A stretch of DNA of 64,000 nucleotides from CBDHGY01 sp965263325 (GCA_965263325.1 CBDHGY010000002.1:1550001-1614000); one strand, 5' to 3'; positions 17,001-26,145 are shown, counted from the stretch's first letter. The notes: generated by a model from the sequence alone, not told the origin. Translations and numbers: made by a program.

Positions 17001-18872
17001 TTAGCCGCTGTGAAAATGTCCATAAATGCGCTCAGCAAGCGCCTGGTTTACGCCCTCAACGCTCGCAATGTCAGTAAGTTTTGCGCGTGCGACACCTTTC
17101 GCAGACCCAAATCGATGCAAAAGTGCTTTTTTGCGCGCCGGACCTATTCCCGCGATTTCATCCAGCGGCGACTTTTTTATATCCGACGAGCGCTTGGCCC
17201 TATGTGCACCGATGGCCCAGCGGTGCGCCTCATCCCGTAAACGCTGCAAGTAATAAAGCACAGGTGAGTTATGCGGCAGCTGAAAAGGCGCACCCACAGG
17301 CCGGAAGAATTTCTCTCGCCCAGCATTCCTGTCAGGCCCTTTTGCGATCGAGACCAGCGAGACGTCATTGTGAGACAGGCCAATATCACTCAGCGCTTCC
17401 ATAACCGCTGACAATTGTCCAAGTCCGCCATCAATGAGAACGAGATCTGGCCAGGTTGAGAGATTACCTTCTTCGCGCTCCTTCATCGCCCGCGTGAATC
17501 GCCGGCGCATAACTTCGCGCATCATTCCATAATCATCGCCGGGCTCGATGTCTTTGTCCTTGATGTTGAACTTTCGATACTGAGACTTCTCGAAACCATC
17601 CGGGCCTGCCACAACCATTCCGCCGACAGCGTTTGATCCTTGAATATGAGAGTTGTCGTAAATCTCAATCCGACTTGGAATTTCGTCCAGGTCAAAGGCT
17701 TTTGCCAATTCACTTAACAGTCTTTGCTGGCTCGCACTTTCTGCAAGCTTTCTCGCCAGTGCTTCAGAGGCATTTCGCTCAGCCTGCATCATAAGCTCGC
17801 GTTTAGACCCTCGCGAGGGTTTACGGATCTCGACTTTTCGCGCTGCGCGAAGCTCTAAGGCTTCGGCAATCAGATCTTGCTGGTCGGGGGGATGGCTTAC
17901 CAGAATAAGTCTGGGTGCCGGGCGCTTATCGTAGAACTGTACAAGAAACGCGGCCAGCACTTCAGCTTTTGTCTGGTCTTTTTCGTGGCGCGGAAAGTGA
18001 ACCGAAGCACCCCAATTCTGCCCTGCGCGTATAAAAAAGACCTGTACGCAAGTTTGGCCTCCTTCTTCTGCGATGGCAAATACATCGGCTTCTTCGAGCC
18101 CGTCAGGGTTTACATCCTGTCCAGCGCGAACAACCGCTAACGCTCGAATGCGGTCTCGCAGCCGCGCAGCCTTTTCGAAGTCAAGCTCCGCTGATGCTGC
18201 CTCCATGTCGGCCGCCAGATCGGCATGCAGCTCAACAGCTTTACCGCGCAAAAACGCCGCCGCCTGATCCGCCAGCGCCTGATAGTCCTCGGTAGAAATC
18301 TCTCCAACACAGGGAGCCGCACATCGTTTAATCTGGTGAAGCATGCATGGGCGCGTGCGGGCATTAAAAACGCTGTCTTCGCATGTGCGCAGGAGGAAGG
18401 CTTTTTGTAACGTGTCGAGCGTGCGCATCACAGCACCAGCTGACGCGAACGGCCCAAAATAGTCGCCCTGGTCACGTTTAGCTCCGCGATACTTCTTGAT
18501 CATAGGTGCTTCGTGATCCCTGCGGATTAGGATGTATGGAAATGATTTGTCGTCTCGAAGCAGAATGTTGAATCGCGGCTTGAGCTTCTTGATTAACGCC
18601 GCCTCGAGTAGAAGAGCCTCGGTTTCGGTTTCAGTGACGACAAATTCCATTTCCGCCGTCAGCGAAATCATTCGAGCAATTCTCTGAGTATGCCCGCCAA
18701 GGCGCGCATAAGATCCGACGCGATTCTTCAGACTCTTTGCCTTACCGACATATAACACTTCGCCGTCAGCGCCGTACATGCGGTAAACCCCCGGCTTACC
18801 GGGCAGGCGCTTCAGATTGTCCTTGATGACATCTACGCCTCGAATAGAAGGCTTATTCGACTGCGAATCCAT
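17001..18872 (-). CDS. uvrC: Excinuclease ABC subunit C
   Basis: The 623-residue nuclease of nucleotide excision repair, which makes both incisions around a lesion bound by UvrB. Domains in order: GIY-YIG endonuclease (GVYRMYGADGEVLYVGKAKS, about residues 28-50), UVR motif binding UvrB (ELDFEKAARLRDRI, about 225), the RNase H-like 5' endonuclease domain (IEIYDNSHIQG near 410 and LVLIDGGLGQL near 495), and a C-terminal helix-hairpin-helix pair (IAGIGPARKKALLHRFG, about 575). Full length. uvrB is 4.5 kb away on the other strand; uvrA is not in the window. Confidence 0.98.
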   Translation of the reverse strand: MDSQSNKPSIRGVDVIKDNLKRLPGKPGVYRMYGADGEVLYVGKAKSLKNRVGSYARLGGHTQRIARMISLTAEMEFVVTETETEALLLEAALIKKLKPRFNILLRDDKSFPYILIRRDHEAPMIKKYRGAKRDQGDYFGPFASAGAVMRTLDTLQKAFLLRTCEDSVFNARTRPCMLHQIKRCAAPCVGEISTEDYQALADQAAAFLRGKAVELHADLAADMEAASAELDFEKAARLRDRIRALAVVRAGQDVNPDGLEEADVFAIAEEGGQTCVQVFFIRAGQNWGASVHFPRHEKDQTKAEVLAAFLVQFYDKRPAPRLILVSHPPDQQDLIAEALELRAARKVEIRKPSRGSKRELMMQAERNASEALARKLAESASQQRLLSELAKAFDLDEIPSRIEIYDNSHIQGSNAVGGMVVAGPDGFEKSQYRKFNIKDKDIEPGDDYGMMREVMRRRFTRAMKEREEGNLSTWPDLVLIDGGLGQLSAVMEALSDIGLSHNDVSLVSIAKGPDRNAGREKFFRPVGAPFQLPHNSPVLYYLQRLRDEAHRWAIGAHRAKRSSDIKKSPLDEIAGIGPARKKALLHRFGSAKGVARAKLTDIASVEGVNQALAERIYGHFHSG

Positions 18873-18910
18873 GCAACAGAATTTAGGCGTCCTGCTGCGC
18901 GTTGGCTAGA

Positions 18911-19207
18911 TCAAACGCGCGTGATCTTGTCGAGCCCGTTATGTTCGAGAGCAACGCTTATGCCGTAACTAAAGATCAACACGATCGCGAGCGCGAAAAC
19001 GAACTGACGGGCCATTCCGCCAGATTCCTTCGTTTCGTTCGGACGCCGCACGATCAGGTAGAAGATCGTGATAATAAACATAATGAAAAACAAGATACGT
19101 GTTTCATCGGACATAGAACCAAAGAATTGGCTCACGTCTCTTGCGAGCTCCTGCGCATCATTGCGGAGCTGATCAATACCCTGCTGAAATCTCGCTGCTA
19201 ATTGCAT
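18911..19207 (-). CDS. Small two-helix membrane protein of unknown function
   Basis: About 98 residues. A polar, helical N-terminal part (RFQQGIDQLRNDAQELARDV) is followed by two hydrophobic segments (about FFIMFIITIFYLIV and FVFALAIVLIFSYGISVAL). I prefer ATG 19207 over an in-frame start at 19219 because the first four residues add nothing typical. No family is recognised. It lies 38 bases upstream of uvrC on the same strand and could be in its operon. The hydrophobic pattern and length make it a credible gene rather than a chance frame, but function is unknown. Confidence 0.6.
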   Translation of the reverse strand: MQLAARFQQGIDQLRNDAQELARDVSQFFGSMSDETRILFFIMFIITIFYLIVRRPNETKESGGMARQFVFALAIVLIFSYGISVALEHNGLDKITRV

Positions 19208-19437
19208 GACGGACCACATTTGACGTTATACCTTCTTCGCCTACGACGCGAAGCGACGTGCACGAAGGATGCCAGTATGAGCGAAACTGTTGGAAAAACC
19301 GCAAAGCGATAGGTGTAATTTCAACTATTAACCTTAGTTGCTGATTCACATTTTGTAGTGGAATTTCTCCCTCACAGTTGACGCTGCACGCCGGGCAGAC
19401 TTAAGCGAAGCAATATTAACCAAAGGGACTGTCTCCA

Positions 19438-20649
19438 ATGGCTATCGATCTCACTCTTTCAGATGCAATTAACCGCGTGGAACCATCCGCAACGATTGCG
19501 GCGAGCACCAAGGCAGCAGAACTCAAGCGCGCCGGCAAAGACGTGATCGGACTTGGAGCGGGTGAACCCGACTTTGATACACCTGATCACATTAAGGAAG
19601 CGGCGATAAAGGCCATTCGCGACGGAAAAACCAAATACACGCCCGCCGATGGCATCCCCGAACTGAAGGAAGCGATCTGCGCAAAGTTTCAGCGAGATAA
19701 TGATCTTTCTTATGAGCCATCACAGGTGAACGTGTCTCCAGGCGGAAAGCCAGTCATCTATAATGCCTTCGTAACGACGCTGAACCCCGGTGATGAAGTC
19801 ATCGTTCCCGCACCCTATTGGGTATCGTATCCGGCGATCGTGAAAATTGCGGGAGCAACACCGATCTTTGTTCAATGCGGACCGAACGCAAATTACAAAC
19901 TCTCACCTGAAGCGTTAGAAGAGGCGATAACGCCCAATACAAAGTGGCTTGTGCTGAATTCACCGTCGAACCCAACAGGTGCGGCCTATACCGAAACTGA
20001 ACTCCGCGCGCTTGCCGATGTGCTGCTACGTCATCCACAAGTATGGGTTTTGACCGACGATATGTATGAACACCTCGTCTATGATGACTTTGAATATAAG
20101 ACGATCGCTCAAATCGAACCCGGTCTGTATGAGCGAACCCTCACTATGAACGGTGTTTCAAAAGCCTACGCCATGACAGGCTGGCGGATCGGGTATGCCG
20201 CCGGCCCAGCGAAACTCATATCTGCAATGCGCAAGCTGATGAGCCAGTCAACCTCTAACCCCTGTTCGATCTCGCAATGGGCAGCAGTTGAAGCGCTTAA
20301 TGGTCCTCATGACTTTCTCGTTCCGCGCAATGCCGCTTTCAAAGCGCGCCGGGACCTGGTTGTGGAAGGCCTTAACAAAGCAGACGGCCTGCAATGCGCA
20401 ACTCCAGAAGGAGCGTTCTACGTTTACCCGAACTGCGCGGGCGTTATTGGCAAAACTTCGCCGGCGGGAACCAGGATCGAAACCGATCAAGACTTCACGA
20501 CAGCCTTGCTCGAAGAGAAGCTGGTCGCGGCTGTCTTTGGGGAAGCATTTGGCATGTCGCCCGCTTTCCGGGTATCCTATGCTACGTCAGACGAATTGCT
20601 GAAAGAAGCCTGCAAAAGGATACAGGAATTCTGTGCGTCGCTGACCTAA
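19438..20649 (+). CDS. aspC: Aspartate aminotransferase (class Ib, PLP-dependent)
   Basis: A 403-residue fold-type I aminotransferase that interconverts aspartate/2-oxoglutarate and oxaloacetate/glutamate. It shows the Ib-type start (LSDAINRVEPSATIAASTKA), VIGLGAGEPDFDTPDHI, LNSPSNPTGAAYT, the PLP lysine in NGVSKAYAMTGWRIGY and the substrate arginine in FRVSYATS. In alphaproteobacteria such enzymes may also accept prephenate or aromatic acids. The ribosome binding site AAGGGA lies about 9 bases upstream of ATG. The NTF2-like gene follows after 13 bases. Confidence 0.96.
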   Translation: MAIDLTLSDAINRVEPSATIAASTKAAELKRAGKDVIGLGAGEPDFDTPDHIKEAAIKAIRDGKTKYTPADGIPELKEAICAKFQRDNDLSYEPSQVNVSPGGKPVIYNAFVTTLNPGDEVIVPAPYWVSYPAIVKIAGATPIFVQCGPNANYKLSPEALEEAITPNTKWLVLNSPSNPTGAAYTETELRALADVLLRHPQVWVLTDDMYEHLVYDDFEYKTIAQIEPGLYERTLTMNGVSKAYAMTGWRIGYAAGPAKLISAMRKLMSQSTSNPCSISQWAAVEALNGPHDFLVPRNAAFKARRDLVVEGLNKADGLQCATPEGAFYVYPNCAGVIGKTSPAGTRIETDQDFTTALLEEKLVAAVFGEAFGMSPAFRVSYATSDELLKEACKRIQEFCASLT

Positions 20650-20662
20650 GGCGGAGGAATTC

Positions 20663-21109
20663 ATGGTACTGGACAAGACCTATCAGCCCAATCTGCAAAG
20701 CTGGTTTGATTACATCTTGAAGGACAAGACACCGGAGCGGCTTTCGCAGCTCCTGCATGATGATGTCGTTTTTCGCTCGCCTGTTGTCCACACTCCGCAG
20801 GAAGGCAAGGCCATTACTATGGCGTATCTAACAGCAGCGGGCGGCACACTCGGCGGTGAGAAAAAGTCCGGCACAGGTGAGAAGAAATTCAAATACACAC
20901 GCGTCTTCGATTGCGGGGACAAGGCCGTGCTCGAATTCGAGACGGAAATGGATGGCATTCACGTCAATGGCATAGACATGATCGAATGGGACACTGATGG
21001 TAAAATCATCGATTTCAAAGTCATGGTGCGACCACTCAAAGCGATTCAAAAGGTCCACGCGGATATGGGGGCGATGCTCGCCAAAATGAAAGCTGGCGAA
21101 CCAAAGTGA
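20663..21109 (+). CDS. Nuclear transport factor 2-like (SnoaL-type) protein
   Basis: A 148-residue single-domain cone-shaped alpha+beta protein of the NTF2-like superfamily: LQSWFDYILKDKTPERLSQL forms the opening helices, DDVVFRSPVVHTP starts the sheet, and FETEMDGIHVNGIDMIEWD provides the late strands. Members may be small-molecule isomerases, cyclases or binding proteins; no catalytic Asp/His pair is secure here. A GGCGGAGG ribosome binding site precedes the ATG. The GNAT gene overlaps its stop by 4 bases, so the two are translationally coupled. Confidence 0.85.
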   Translation: MVLDKTYQPNLQSWFDYILKDKTPERLSQLLHDDVVFRSPVVHTPQEGKAITMAYLTAAGGTLGGEKKSGTGEKKFKYTRVFDCGDKAVLEFETEMDGIHVNGIDMIEWDTDGKIIDFKVMVRPLKAIQKVHADMGAMLAKMKAGEPK

Positions 21110-21636
21110 TTGCATCGGCGCCGCGCATCGAAACAGAGCGTTTGATCCTGCGCGGGCCGGAGGCAAGTGACCACGAGGCGCTCGCGATTATCCGCGCGAA
21201 AGAGGACGTCGGCAAACATGTTGGCGGCGTGCGCGACTGGCAAGACACCTGGTTTATGATTATGCGCACCTTCGGCATGTGGCCAATGCTTGGTTATGGC
21301 TATTGGTTCATTGACCTGAAAGAAACCGGAGAACTTGTTGGCGAAGTTGGCTTTGCTGACTTCAAGCGTGGCATGCAGCCAGACATATCTGGCATTCCGG
21401 AAGCGGGATGGGTGCTTGATAGCCCGCATTGGGGAAAAGGCCTGATGACTGAGGCGGTCGAAGCCGCGCATCACTGGCTCGATACTGAAACTGACTACGT
21501 CCAATCCTGCTGTATCATCGATCCAGAGCACACACCGTCAATTAACGTCGCGAAGAAATGCGGCTATGAGGCCGTCACACTCAGCGAATATCGCGGTGAC
21601 GCGGCGATGATTTTTCATCGTAAACGTCCAAAATAA
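21106..21636 (+). CDS. GNAT family N-acetyltransferase (RimJ/RimL type)
   Basis: A 176-residue acetyltransferase of the Acetyltransf_3 group: IETERLILRGPEASDHEAL at the start, YWFIDLKETGELVGEVGF, WVLDSPHWGKGLMTEAVEAA including the acetyl-CoA loop region, and NVAKKCGYEAV. Such enzymes acetylate protein N-termini or small amines. The start is GTG, overlapping the TGA of the NTF2-like gene (GTGA), a typical coupled junction. The substrate is unknown. Confidence 0.9.
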   Translation: MIASAPRIETERLILRGPEASDHEALAIIRAKEDVGKHVGGVRDWQDTWFMIMRTFGMWPMLGYGYWFIDLKETGELVGEVGFADFKRGMQPDISGIPEAGWVLDSPHWGKGLMTEAVEAAHHWLDTETDYVQSCCIIDPEHTPSINVAKKCGYEAVTLSEYRGDAAMIFHRKRPK

Positions 21637-21675
21637 CTCTTTCCCGTGCTCTCAACGCGGGCTAATTTGCCTCCC

Positions 21676-22632
21676 ATGACAACATACCTTGATTTTGAGA
21701 AGCCGGTTGCAGAGCTTGAGGCGCGCATTGCTGAGCTGGAAGTCCAGAAGAACAAGGGCGACGCTCCGTCGCTCGCCGAAGACCTGAAAAAACTCAAAGA
21801 GAAATCAGCCAAGCAGCTGAAAGACCTTTACAAGGATTTATCGGCCTGGCGTAAAACTCAGGTCGCTCGTCATCCAGATCGTCCGCATACGAGCGATTTC
21901 ATTGCAGGTATGTTCACTGATTTTCAGGAACTGGCCGGTGACCGCGTCTACGGAAATGACGAGGCCATTATCGGCGGAATGGCAAGCTTCAATGGCCGCT
22001 CCGTCATGGTGATTGGTCATGAGAAAGGCCGCACCACCGAAGCGCGCCTGAAACATAATTTCGGCATGGCGCATCCAGAAGGCTATCGCAAAGCAGTTCG
22101 CCTGATGGACCTCGCAGAGAAATTCAAACTCCCGGTCATCACCTTCCCGGATACGGCGGGTGCCTATCCCGGTAAAGGCGGTGAAGAGCGCGGACAGGCA
22201 GAAGCGATTGCGCGCGGCATTCAGCGCGGCCTGTCTCTGGAAGTCCCTTTCATATCTCTCATCATTGGTGAGGGCATGTCTGGTGGTGCGATCGGTATCG
22301 CCGCAGCAAACAAAGTGCTGATGATGGAGCACTCGATCTATTCCGTCATCTCACCTGAAGGCTGCGCGTCTATCCTCTATCGCGACACCGCGAAAGCGAA
22401 AGACGCCGCCGAAGCGATGAAGATCACGCCGAAAGACCTTCTGAAGATGAAGATCATCGACAGTATTATCAAAGAGCCCGTGGGTGGGGCGCACCGCGCA
22501 CCCGACAAAGCGATCAAAGCTGCGGCAAAAGCCATAGAGAAGGATCTTTCCGAGCTCGAAAAACTGTCTCCGCAAGAGCTCAAGACCCAACGCCGCGAAC
22601 GGTTCTATGAAATCGGGCGTAAAGGGATTTAG
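21676..22632 (+). CDS. accA: Acetyl-CoA carboxylase carboxyltransferase subunit alpha
   Basis: A 318-residue AccA, which with AccD transfers the carboxyl group from biotin to acetyl-CoA in the first step of fatty acid synthesis. The ATG at 21676 gives MTTYLDFEKPVAELEARI, the conserved family start; a GTG at 21646 would add ten unsupported residues. Core motifs include DFQELAGDRVYGND, GHEKGRTTEARLKHNFGM, FPDTAGAYPGKGGEERGQAE and GEGMSGGAIGI (oxyanion glycines). Full length. pgsA follows 20 bases later. Confidence 0.98.
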   Translation: MTTYLDFEKPVAELEARIAELEVQKNKGDAPSLAEDLKKLKEKSAKQLKDLYKDLSAWRKTQVARHPDRPHTSDFIAGMFTDFQELAGDRVYGNDEAIIGGMASFNGRSVMVIGHEKGRTTEARLKHNFGMAHPEGYRKAVRLMDLAEKFKLPVITFPDTAGAYPGKGGEERGQAEAIARGIQRGLSLEVPFISLIIGEGMSGGAIGIAAANKVLMMEHSIYSVISPEGCASILYRDTAKAKDAAEAMKITPKDLLKMKIIDSIIKEPVGGAHRAPDKAIKAAAKAIEKDLSELEKLSPQELKTQRRERFYEIGRKGI

Positions 22633-22652
22633 ATCCCGCGTGAGACTGCCTG

Positions 22653-23291
22653 ATGAAATGGCTCCCAAACGCTCTAACGATCCTGCGCTGTATTTTGGCG
22701 TTCGTGGTGGGTTGGGCGATTTTGGCGGCGCAGTTCGGCAACGCTATTTATTATGGCCCGAATTGTCATGATATCGGAATACAACCAAAACCAGTCTGCC
22801 GAACCGAAACCTTATGGGCGGGGTGGCCAATTATCGTGTTCATTGTCGCTGCACTGCTGGACTATCTCGACGGCCTGGCGGCGCGTCTCCTCAATGCAGC
22901 CACGGCTTTCGGCGCATGGCTTGATCCGATCGCTGATAAATTATTGGTCGGGGTGACCTTAATGGCGCTCGTCATCAGCTCGAAAGGGAACATGCTGTTC
23001 CTAATTCCAGCTGTAATTATCATTAGCCGTGATCTGTGGGTCACAGCGATGCGTGGACGGGTGGCCGGGGGCATTCCTGTTTCACTTGCTGCAAAGTGGA
23101 AAACGGGAATCGCGATGACCGCCCTCGGCGGTATCTTGCTTTTCGAGAGGCCGTTCGAGACCGGCATTCCAATCGATCTTGCGGGAGTGGGGGCGGCGGT
23201 GTCACTGCTGCTGCTTTATCTCGCCGCCGCGCTTTCCCTTTACACAGGTTATCAATACGTCCGCGCAGCGTTTTCAAAGCCTGCCCCCTAG
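22653..23291 (+). CDS. pgsA: CDP-alcohol phosphatidyltransferase (PgsA-like)
   Basis: A 212-residue integral membrane enzyme. The CDP-alcohol phosphotransferase motif D-G-x2-A-R-x8-G-x3-D-x3-D is intact (DYLDGLAARLL to LDPIADKLL, about residues 70-95). The most likely reaction is CDP-diacylglycerol plus glycerol-3-phosphate to phosphatidylglycerophosphate. An insertion after the first helix carries two Cys residues (NCHDIG and KPVCRTE). It sits between accA and uvrB on the same strand, 33 bases before uvrB. The nearby position of a uvr gene and pgsA recalls the common uvrC-pgsA linkage, here with uvrB. Confidence 0.93.
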   Translation: MKWLPNALTILRCILAFVVGWAILAAQFGNAIYYGPNCHDIGIQPKPVCRTETLWAGWPIIVFIVAALLDYLDGLAARLLNAATAFGAWLDPIADKLLVGVTLMALVISSKGNMLFLIPAVIIISRDLWVTAMRGRVAGGIPVSLAAKWKTGIAMTALGGILLFERPFETGIPIDLAGVGAAVSLLLLYLAAALSLYTGYQYVRAAFSKPAP

Positions 23292-23324
23292 ACCCGCTGA
23301 CGACCCGCCTCCATATTCAGACCC

Positions 23325-25535
23325 ATGGCCAAGCAACCTTCCAAAGGTGTTTCTGAAGCACCCATGCCGTTCAATATGGACGGAGCCGCACGCGACGCGA
23401 TCGGCGGATTGCCGTCTAGCAACTGGACGCCGCACCGCCCGGACCGCGATTGGGTAAAACTTGAAGGCGGCAAGAAATTTGTCGTTCATTCAGATTATGA
23501 ACCTGCCGGTGATCAGGTCACCGCTATCCCGGAGCTTGTCGAAGGCATCAAAGAGGGCGAGCGCGATCAGGTCCTGCTCGGCGCGACAGGCACCGGCAAG
23601 ACCTTTACCATGGCGAAGATCATTGAAGCGACGCAGCGCCCTGCCCTGATCATGGCTCCGAACAAGACGCTCGCCGCGCAGCTTTACGGGGAGTTCAAGT
23701 CTTTCTTTCCGGAAAATGCGGTTGAGTATTTCGTTTCTTATTATGACTACTACCAACCCGAAGCCTATGTACCGCGCTCGGATCTCTACATCGAAAAAGA
23801 AAGCTCGATCAACGAAGCCATCGACCGGATGCGCCACTCGGCTACGCGTTCTATACTCGAACGTGATGACGTCATCATCATCGCTTCGGTATCATGCATC
23901 TACGGTATTGGCTCAGTTGAGACTTATACAGAAATGACATTCCGCCTGGAGGAAGGTCAGCAGATTGAACAGCGCGACGTCGTTCAGCAGCTCGTCGGTC
24001 TTCAATATACGCGCAATGATGCAGCGTTCACGCGCGGCACCTTCCGCGTAAAAGGCGATACGGTTGACCTCTTCCCGACGCACTATGAAGACCGCGCATG
24101 GAAGCTCTCATTCTTTGGTGATGAGCTTGAGAGCATCACCGAATTCGACCCGCTCACCGGCAAGCGTACGCGCGATTTGCCAGCCATAAAAGTCTACGCC
24201 AATTCGCACTATGTCACACCCCGGCCAACGCTGAATCAAGCGCTCGGCAAGATCAAAACCGAGCTTAAAGATCGCATCGCCTTCCTCACTCAACAGGGCA
24301 AGCTACTCGAAGCTCAGCGCATTGAACAGCGTACCCAGTATGACCTTGAGATGATCGCCGCTACCGGCTCCTGCAATGGGATCGAAAACTACTCACGCTA
24401 CCTCACCGGCCGCAAACCGGGCGAACCACCTCCCACACTTTTTGAATACATTCCTGAGAACGCTCTGCTCTTTGTCGACGAATCCCATCAGGCGATTCCG
24501 CAAATCGGTGCCATGTTCAAAGGCGACTACAATCGCAAATATACCCTTGCAGAATATGGGTTTAGGCTCCCATCCTGTACGGATAATCGGCCGCTGAAGT
24601 TTGACGAGTGGCGCCTCATGCGCCCGCAGACCATCGCCGTGTCGGCCACCCCCGGCGCGTGGGAGCTGGAGCAGACCGGCGGCGTCTTCACCGAGCAGGT
24701 CATCCGCCCCACCGGCCTCGTCGATCCGCCCGTAGAGGTCCGCCCCGTCTCCCTCAACAATGCCTCCCAGGTGGATGACGTCATGGCCGAGGTGAAGGAC
24801 GTCGCTGCCCGCGGCATGCGCTCGCTCATCACCACCCTCACCAAGAAGATGGCCGAGGACCTGACCGAATACCTCCACGAGCATGGCGTGCGCGTGCGCT
24901 ACATGCATTCCGACATCGACACGATCGAACGCATTGAAATCATTCGCGATCTCCGCCTCGGCGAGTTCGATGTCCTGATCGGGATCAATTTGCTGCGCGA
25001 GGGGCTGGACATCCCCGAATGCGGCTTTGTCGGCATTCTCGATGCGGACAAGGAGGGGTTCCTGCGCTCAGAGACGAGCCTTGTGCAGACCATTGGCCGC
25101 GCCGCGCGCAATGCCGAGGCGCGCGTCGTCCTCTATGCCGATAAGGTCACCGGCTCGATGCAGCGCGCCATCGACGAGACCGAGCGCCGCCGCGCCAAAC
25201 AGATCGCGCACAATGAGGCGCACGGCATCACCCCCACAACCATCAAGCGCGACGTCGCAGACATCCTTGGAGAGCTGGGGGAGAGCTCCCGCTCTGTGAA
25301 GGAGTCTGGCGCCGGCCTCCTGAAAGGCGGCAAGTCGCGGCGGGGCCGGGGTAAATCTGTGCGGGAAAAAGTCGAAACCTTGCCACTTGCCGGTGAATCC
25401 GGACACAACCTACAGGCCGTCATCGCCGACCTTGAAAAGCGCATGCGCGAAGCGGCGGCGGATTTGGAATTCGAGGAGGCGGCAGCCCTCCGCGATGAAG
25501 TTAAACGCCTAAGGGAGGGCGAACTTGGTCTTTGA
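23325..25535 (+). CDS. uvrB: Excinuclease ABC subunit B, mosaic base composition
   Basis: The 736-residue damage-verifying helicase of nucleotide excision repair. Walker A is GATGTGKTF near residue 88, the beta-hairpin YYDYYQPEAYVP follows, then helicase motifs (DESHQAIPQ, INLLREGLDIPE, QTIGRAARN), and a C-terminal UVR domain (DLEFEEAAALRDEV) contacting UvrC. The protein is intact. The DNA is not uniform: 24481-24600 is about 48-50% GC, 24601-24720 about 73%, and values stay high to about 25200 before falling to about 60%. The change is abrupt at residue about 425, which suggests the 3' half was exchanged by recombination. A divergent second copy of the 3' end lies directly downstream. Confidence 0.97.
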   Translation: MAKQPSKGVSEAPMPFNMDGAARDAIGGLPSSNWTPHRPDRDWVKLEGGKKFVVHSDYEPAGDQVTAIPELVEGIKEGERDQVLLGATGTGKTFTMAKIIEATQRPALIMAPNKTLAAQLYGEFKSFFPENAVEYFVSYYDYYQPEAYVPRSDLYIEKESSINEAIDRMRHSATRSILERDDVIIIASVSCIYGIGSVETYTEMTFRLEEGQQIEQRDVVQQLVGLQYTRNDAAFTRGTFRVKGDTVDLFPTHYEDRAWKLSFFGDELESITEFDPLTGKRTRDLPAIKVYANSHYVTPRPTLNQALGKIKTELKDRIAFLTQQGKLLEAQRIEQRTQYDLEMIAATGSCNGIENYSRYLTGRKPGEPPPTLFEYIPENALLFVDESHQAIPQIGAMFKGDYNRKYTLAEYGFRLPSCTDNRPLKFDEWRLMRPQTIAVSATPGAWELEQTGGVFTEQVIRPTGLVDPPVEVRPVSLNNASQVDDVMAEVKDVAARGMRSLITTLTKKMAEDLTEYLHEHGVRVRYMHSDIDTIERIEIIRDLRLGEFDVLIGINLLREGLDIPECGFVGILDADKEGFLRSETSLVQTIGRAARNAEARVVLYADKVTGSMQRAIDETERRRAKQIAHNEAHGITPTTIKRDVADILGELGESSRSVKESGAGLLKGGKSRRGRGKSVREKVETLPLAGESGHNLQAVIADLEKRMREAAADLEFEEAAALRDEVKRLREGELGL

Positions 25536-25656
25536 GTTTGAAGGTGAGAAACGGTCCGCGCAGCGGATGAATTGCTCCGGGGGAGCAATTCACGTTTCGA
25601 ACGCGGCCCTCAGAGATGAGGTGAAAAAGCTGCGTGAAGGGGAATTGGGGCTTTGA
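25531..25656 (+). pseudogene. Remnant of a second uvrB 3' end with a palindromic insert
   Basis: In the frame one base off from uvrB, overlapping its last codons, 42 codons read FEFE, then 20 residues (GEKRSAQRMNCSGG, AIHVSN), then AALRDEVKKLREGELGL and a stop. The last 17 residues match the UvrB C-terminus at 16 positions, yet 11 of the 17 codons differ, so it is a homologous copy from a diverged allele rather than a recent slippage duplicate. In intact UvrB only two residues separate EFE from AALRDEV, so this copy carries an in-frame insert replacing them. The insert contains the hairpin at 25569-25591. Confidence 0.8.
25569..25591. repeat. Perfect 10-bp palindrome with 3-base loop
   Basis: GAATTGCTCC, loop GGG, GGAGCAATTC: a perfect inverted repeat inside the 60-base insert of the uvrB tail remnant. 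In the remnant's frame it encodes MNCSGGAI, open through the palindrome. It may be a mobile palindromic element able to insert in coding sequence without breaking the frame. Confidence 0.8.
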
Positions 25657-25686
25657 TCGACGATAGGTTGATCAATTTGAACAAAA

Positions 25687-26145
25687 GTGATTTATCAAAG
25701 TGAACAGTGTGCCAGTTGGGGGATCAATCTAGTGGGAACCAAAGTCAATCTAAGTTGGCCAGCGGAAACGCGGGCAAAGTTTGCTGGTTTTGTATTTGAA
25801 GTCTACCAATCTGGATCCAGCGTAGAGGTATTTTATCCTGAAGATGCCGACGAAATTGTCGAATATCTGAGGTCACATCCTGAAAAAGTTTCAGATAACA
25901 AAGCTCTGAATCCAGAGTATTGGCGATCCATAGACACCGATCACTGCTCGAGGAAGTTTACATTAACCTTGAAGTTGAGAAATGGCGGTAAACGTCGAGG
26001 AAAAGGGAAAACTAACAAGCACTATGCCAAAAAGTACGACCTCAAAAAGTCGATCGTTTGTGCAGGAAAATGCCCGAATACTGATCAAAAGTGTAAAAAA
26101 AGAGCTGGCTTGGTTAGAGGTCAGATAGTCTGCTCATGCCTCTAA
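25687..26145 (+). CDS. Cys-rich protein of unknown function (accessory cassette, gene 1)
   Basis: Up to 152 residues. The frame opens at GTG 25687; a second GTG at 25732 (start VGTKVNLSW) is an alternative, and neither has a strong ribosome binding site. The N-terminal half looks globular (FAGFVFEVYQSGSSVEVFYP); the middle is basic (KRRGKGKTNKHYAKKY); the C-terminus holds five cysteines, C-x3-C-x6-C-x12-C-x-C (residues 125-151), a possible metal-binding knuckle. No family is recognised. Base composition is clearly more AT-rich than the flanking uvrB. It overlaps the next gene by 10 bases, so the two form one cassette. Confidence 0.6.
   Translation: MIYQSEQCASWGINLVGTKVNLSWPAETRAKFAGFVFEVYQSGSSVEVFYPEDADEIVEYLRSHPEKVSDNKALNPEYWRSIDTDHCSRKFTLTLKLRNGGKRRGKGKTNKHYAKKYDLKKSIVCAGKCPNTDQKCKKRAGLVRGQIVCSCL

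Noticed and set aside
24393..25588. Several minus-strand frames opposite the uvrB 3' half
   Set aside because: Shadow frames of the GC-rich part of uvrB, without initiation signals or recognisable domains.
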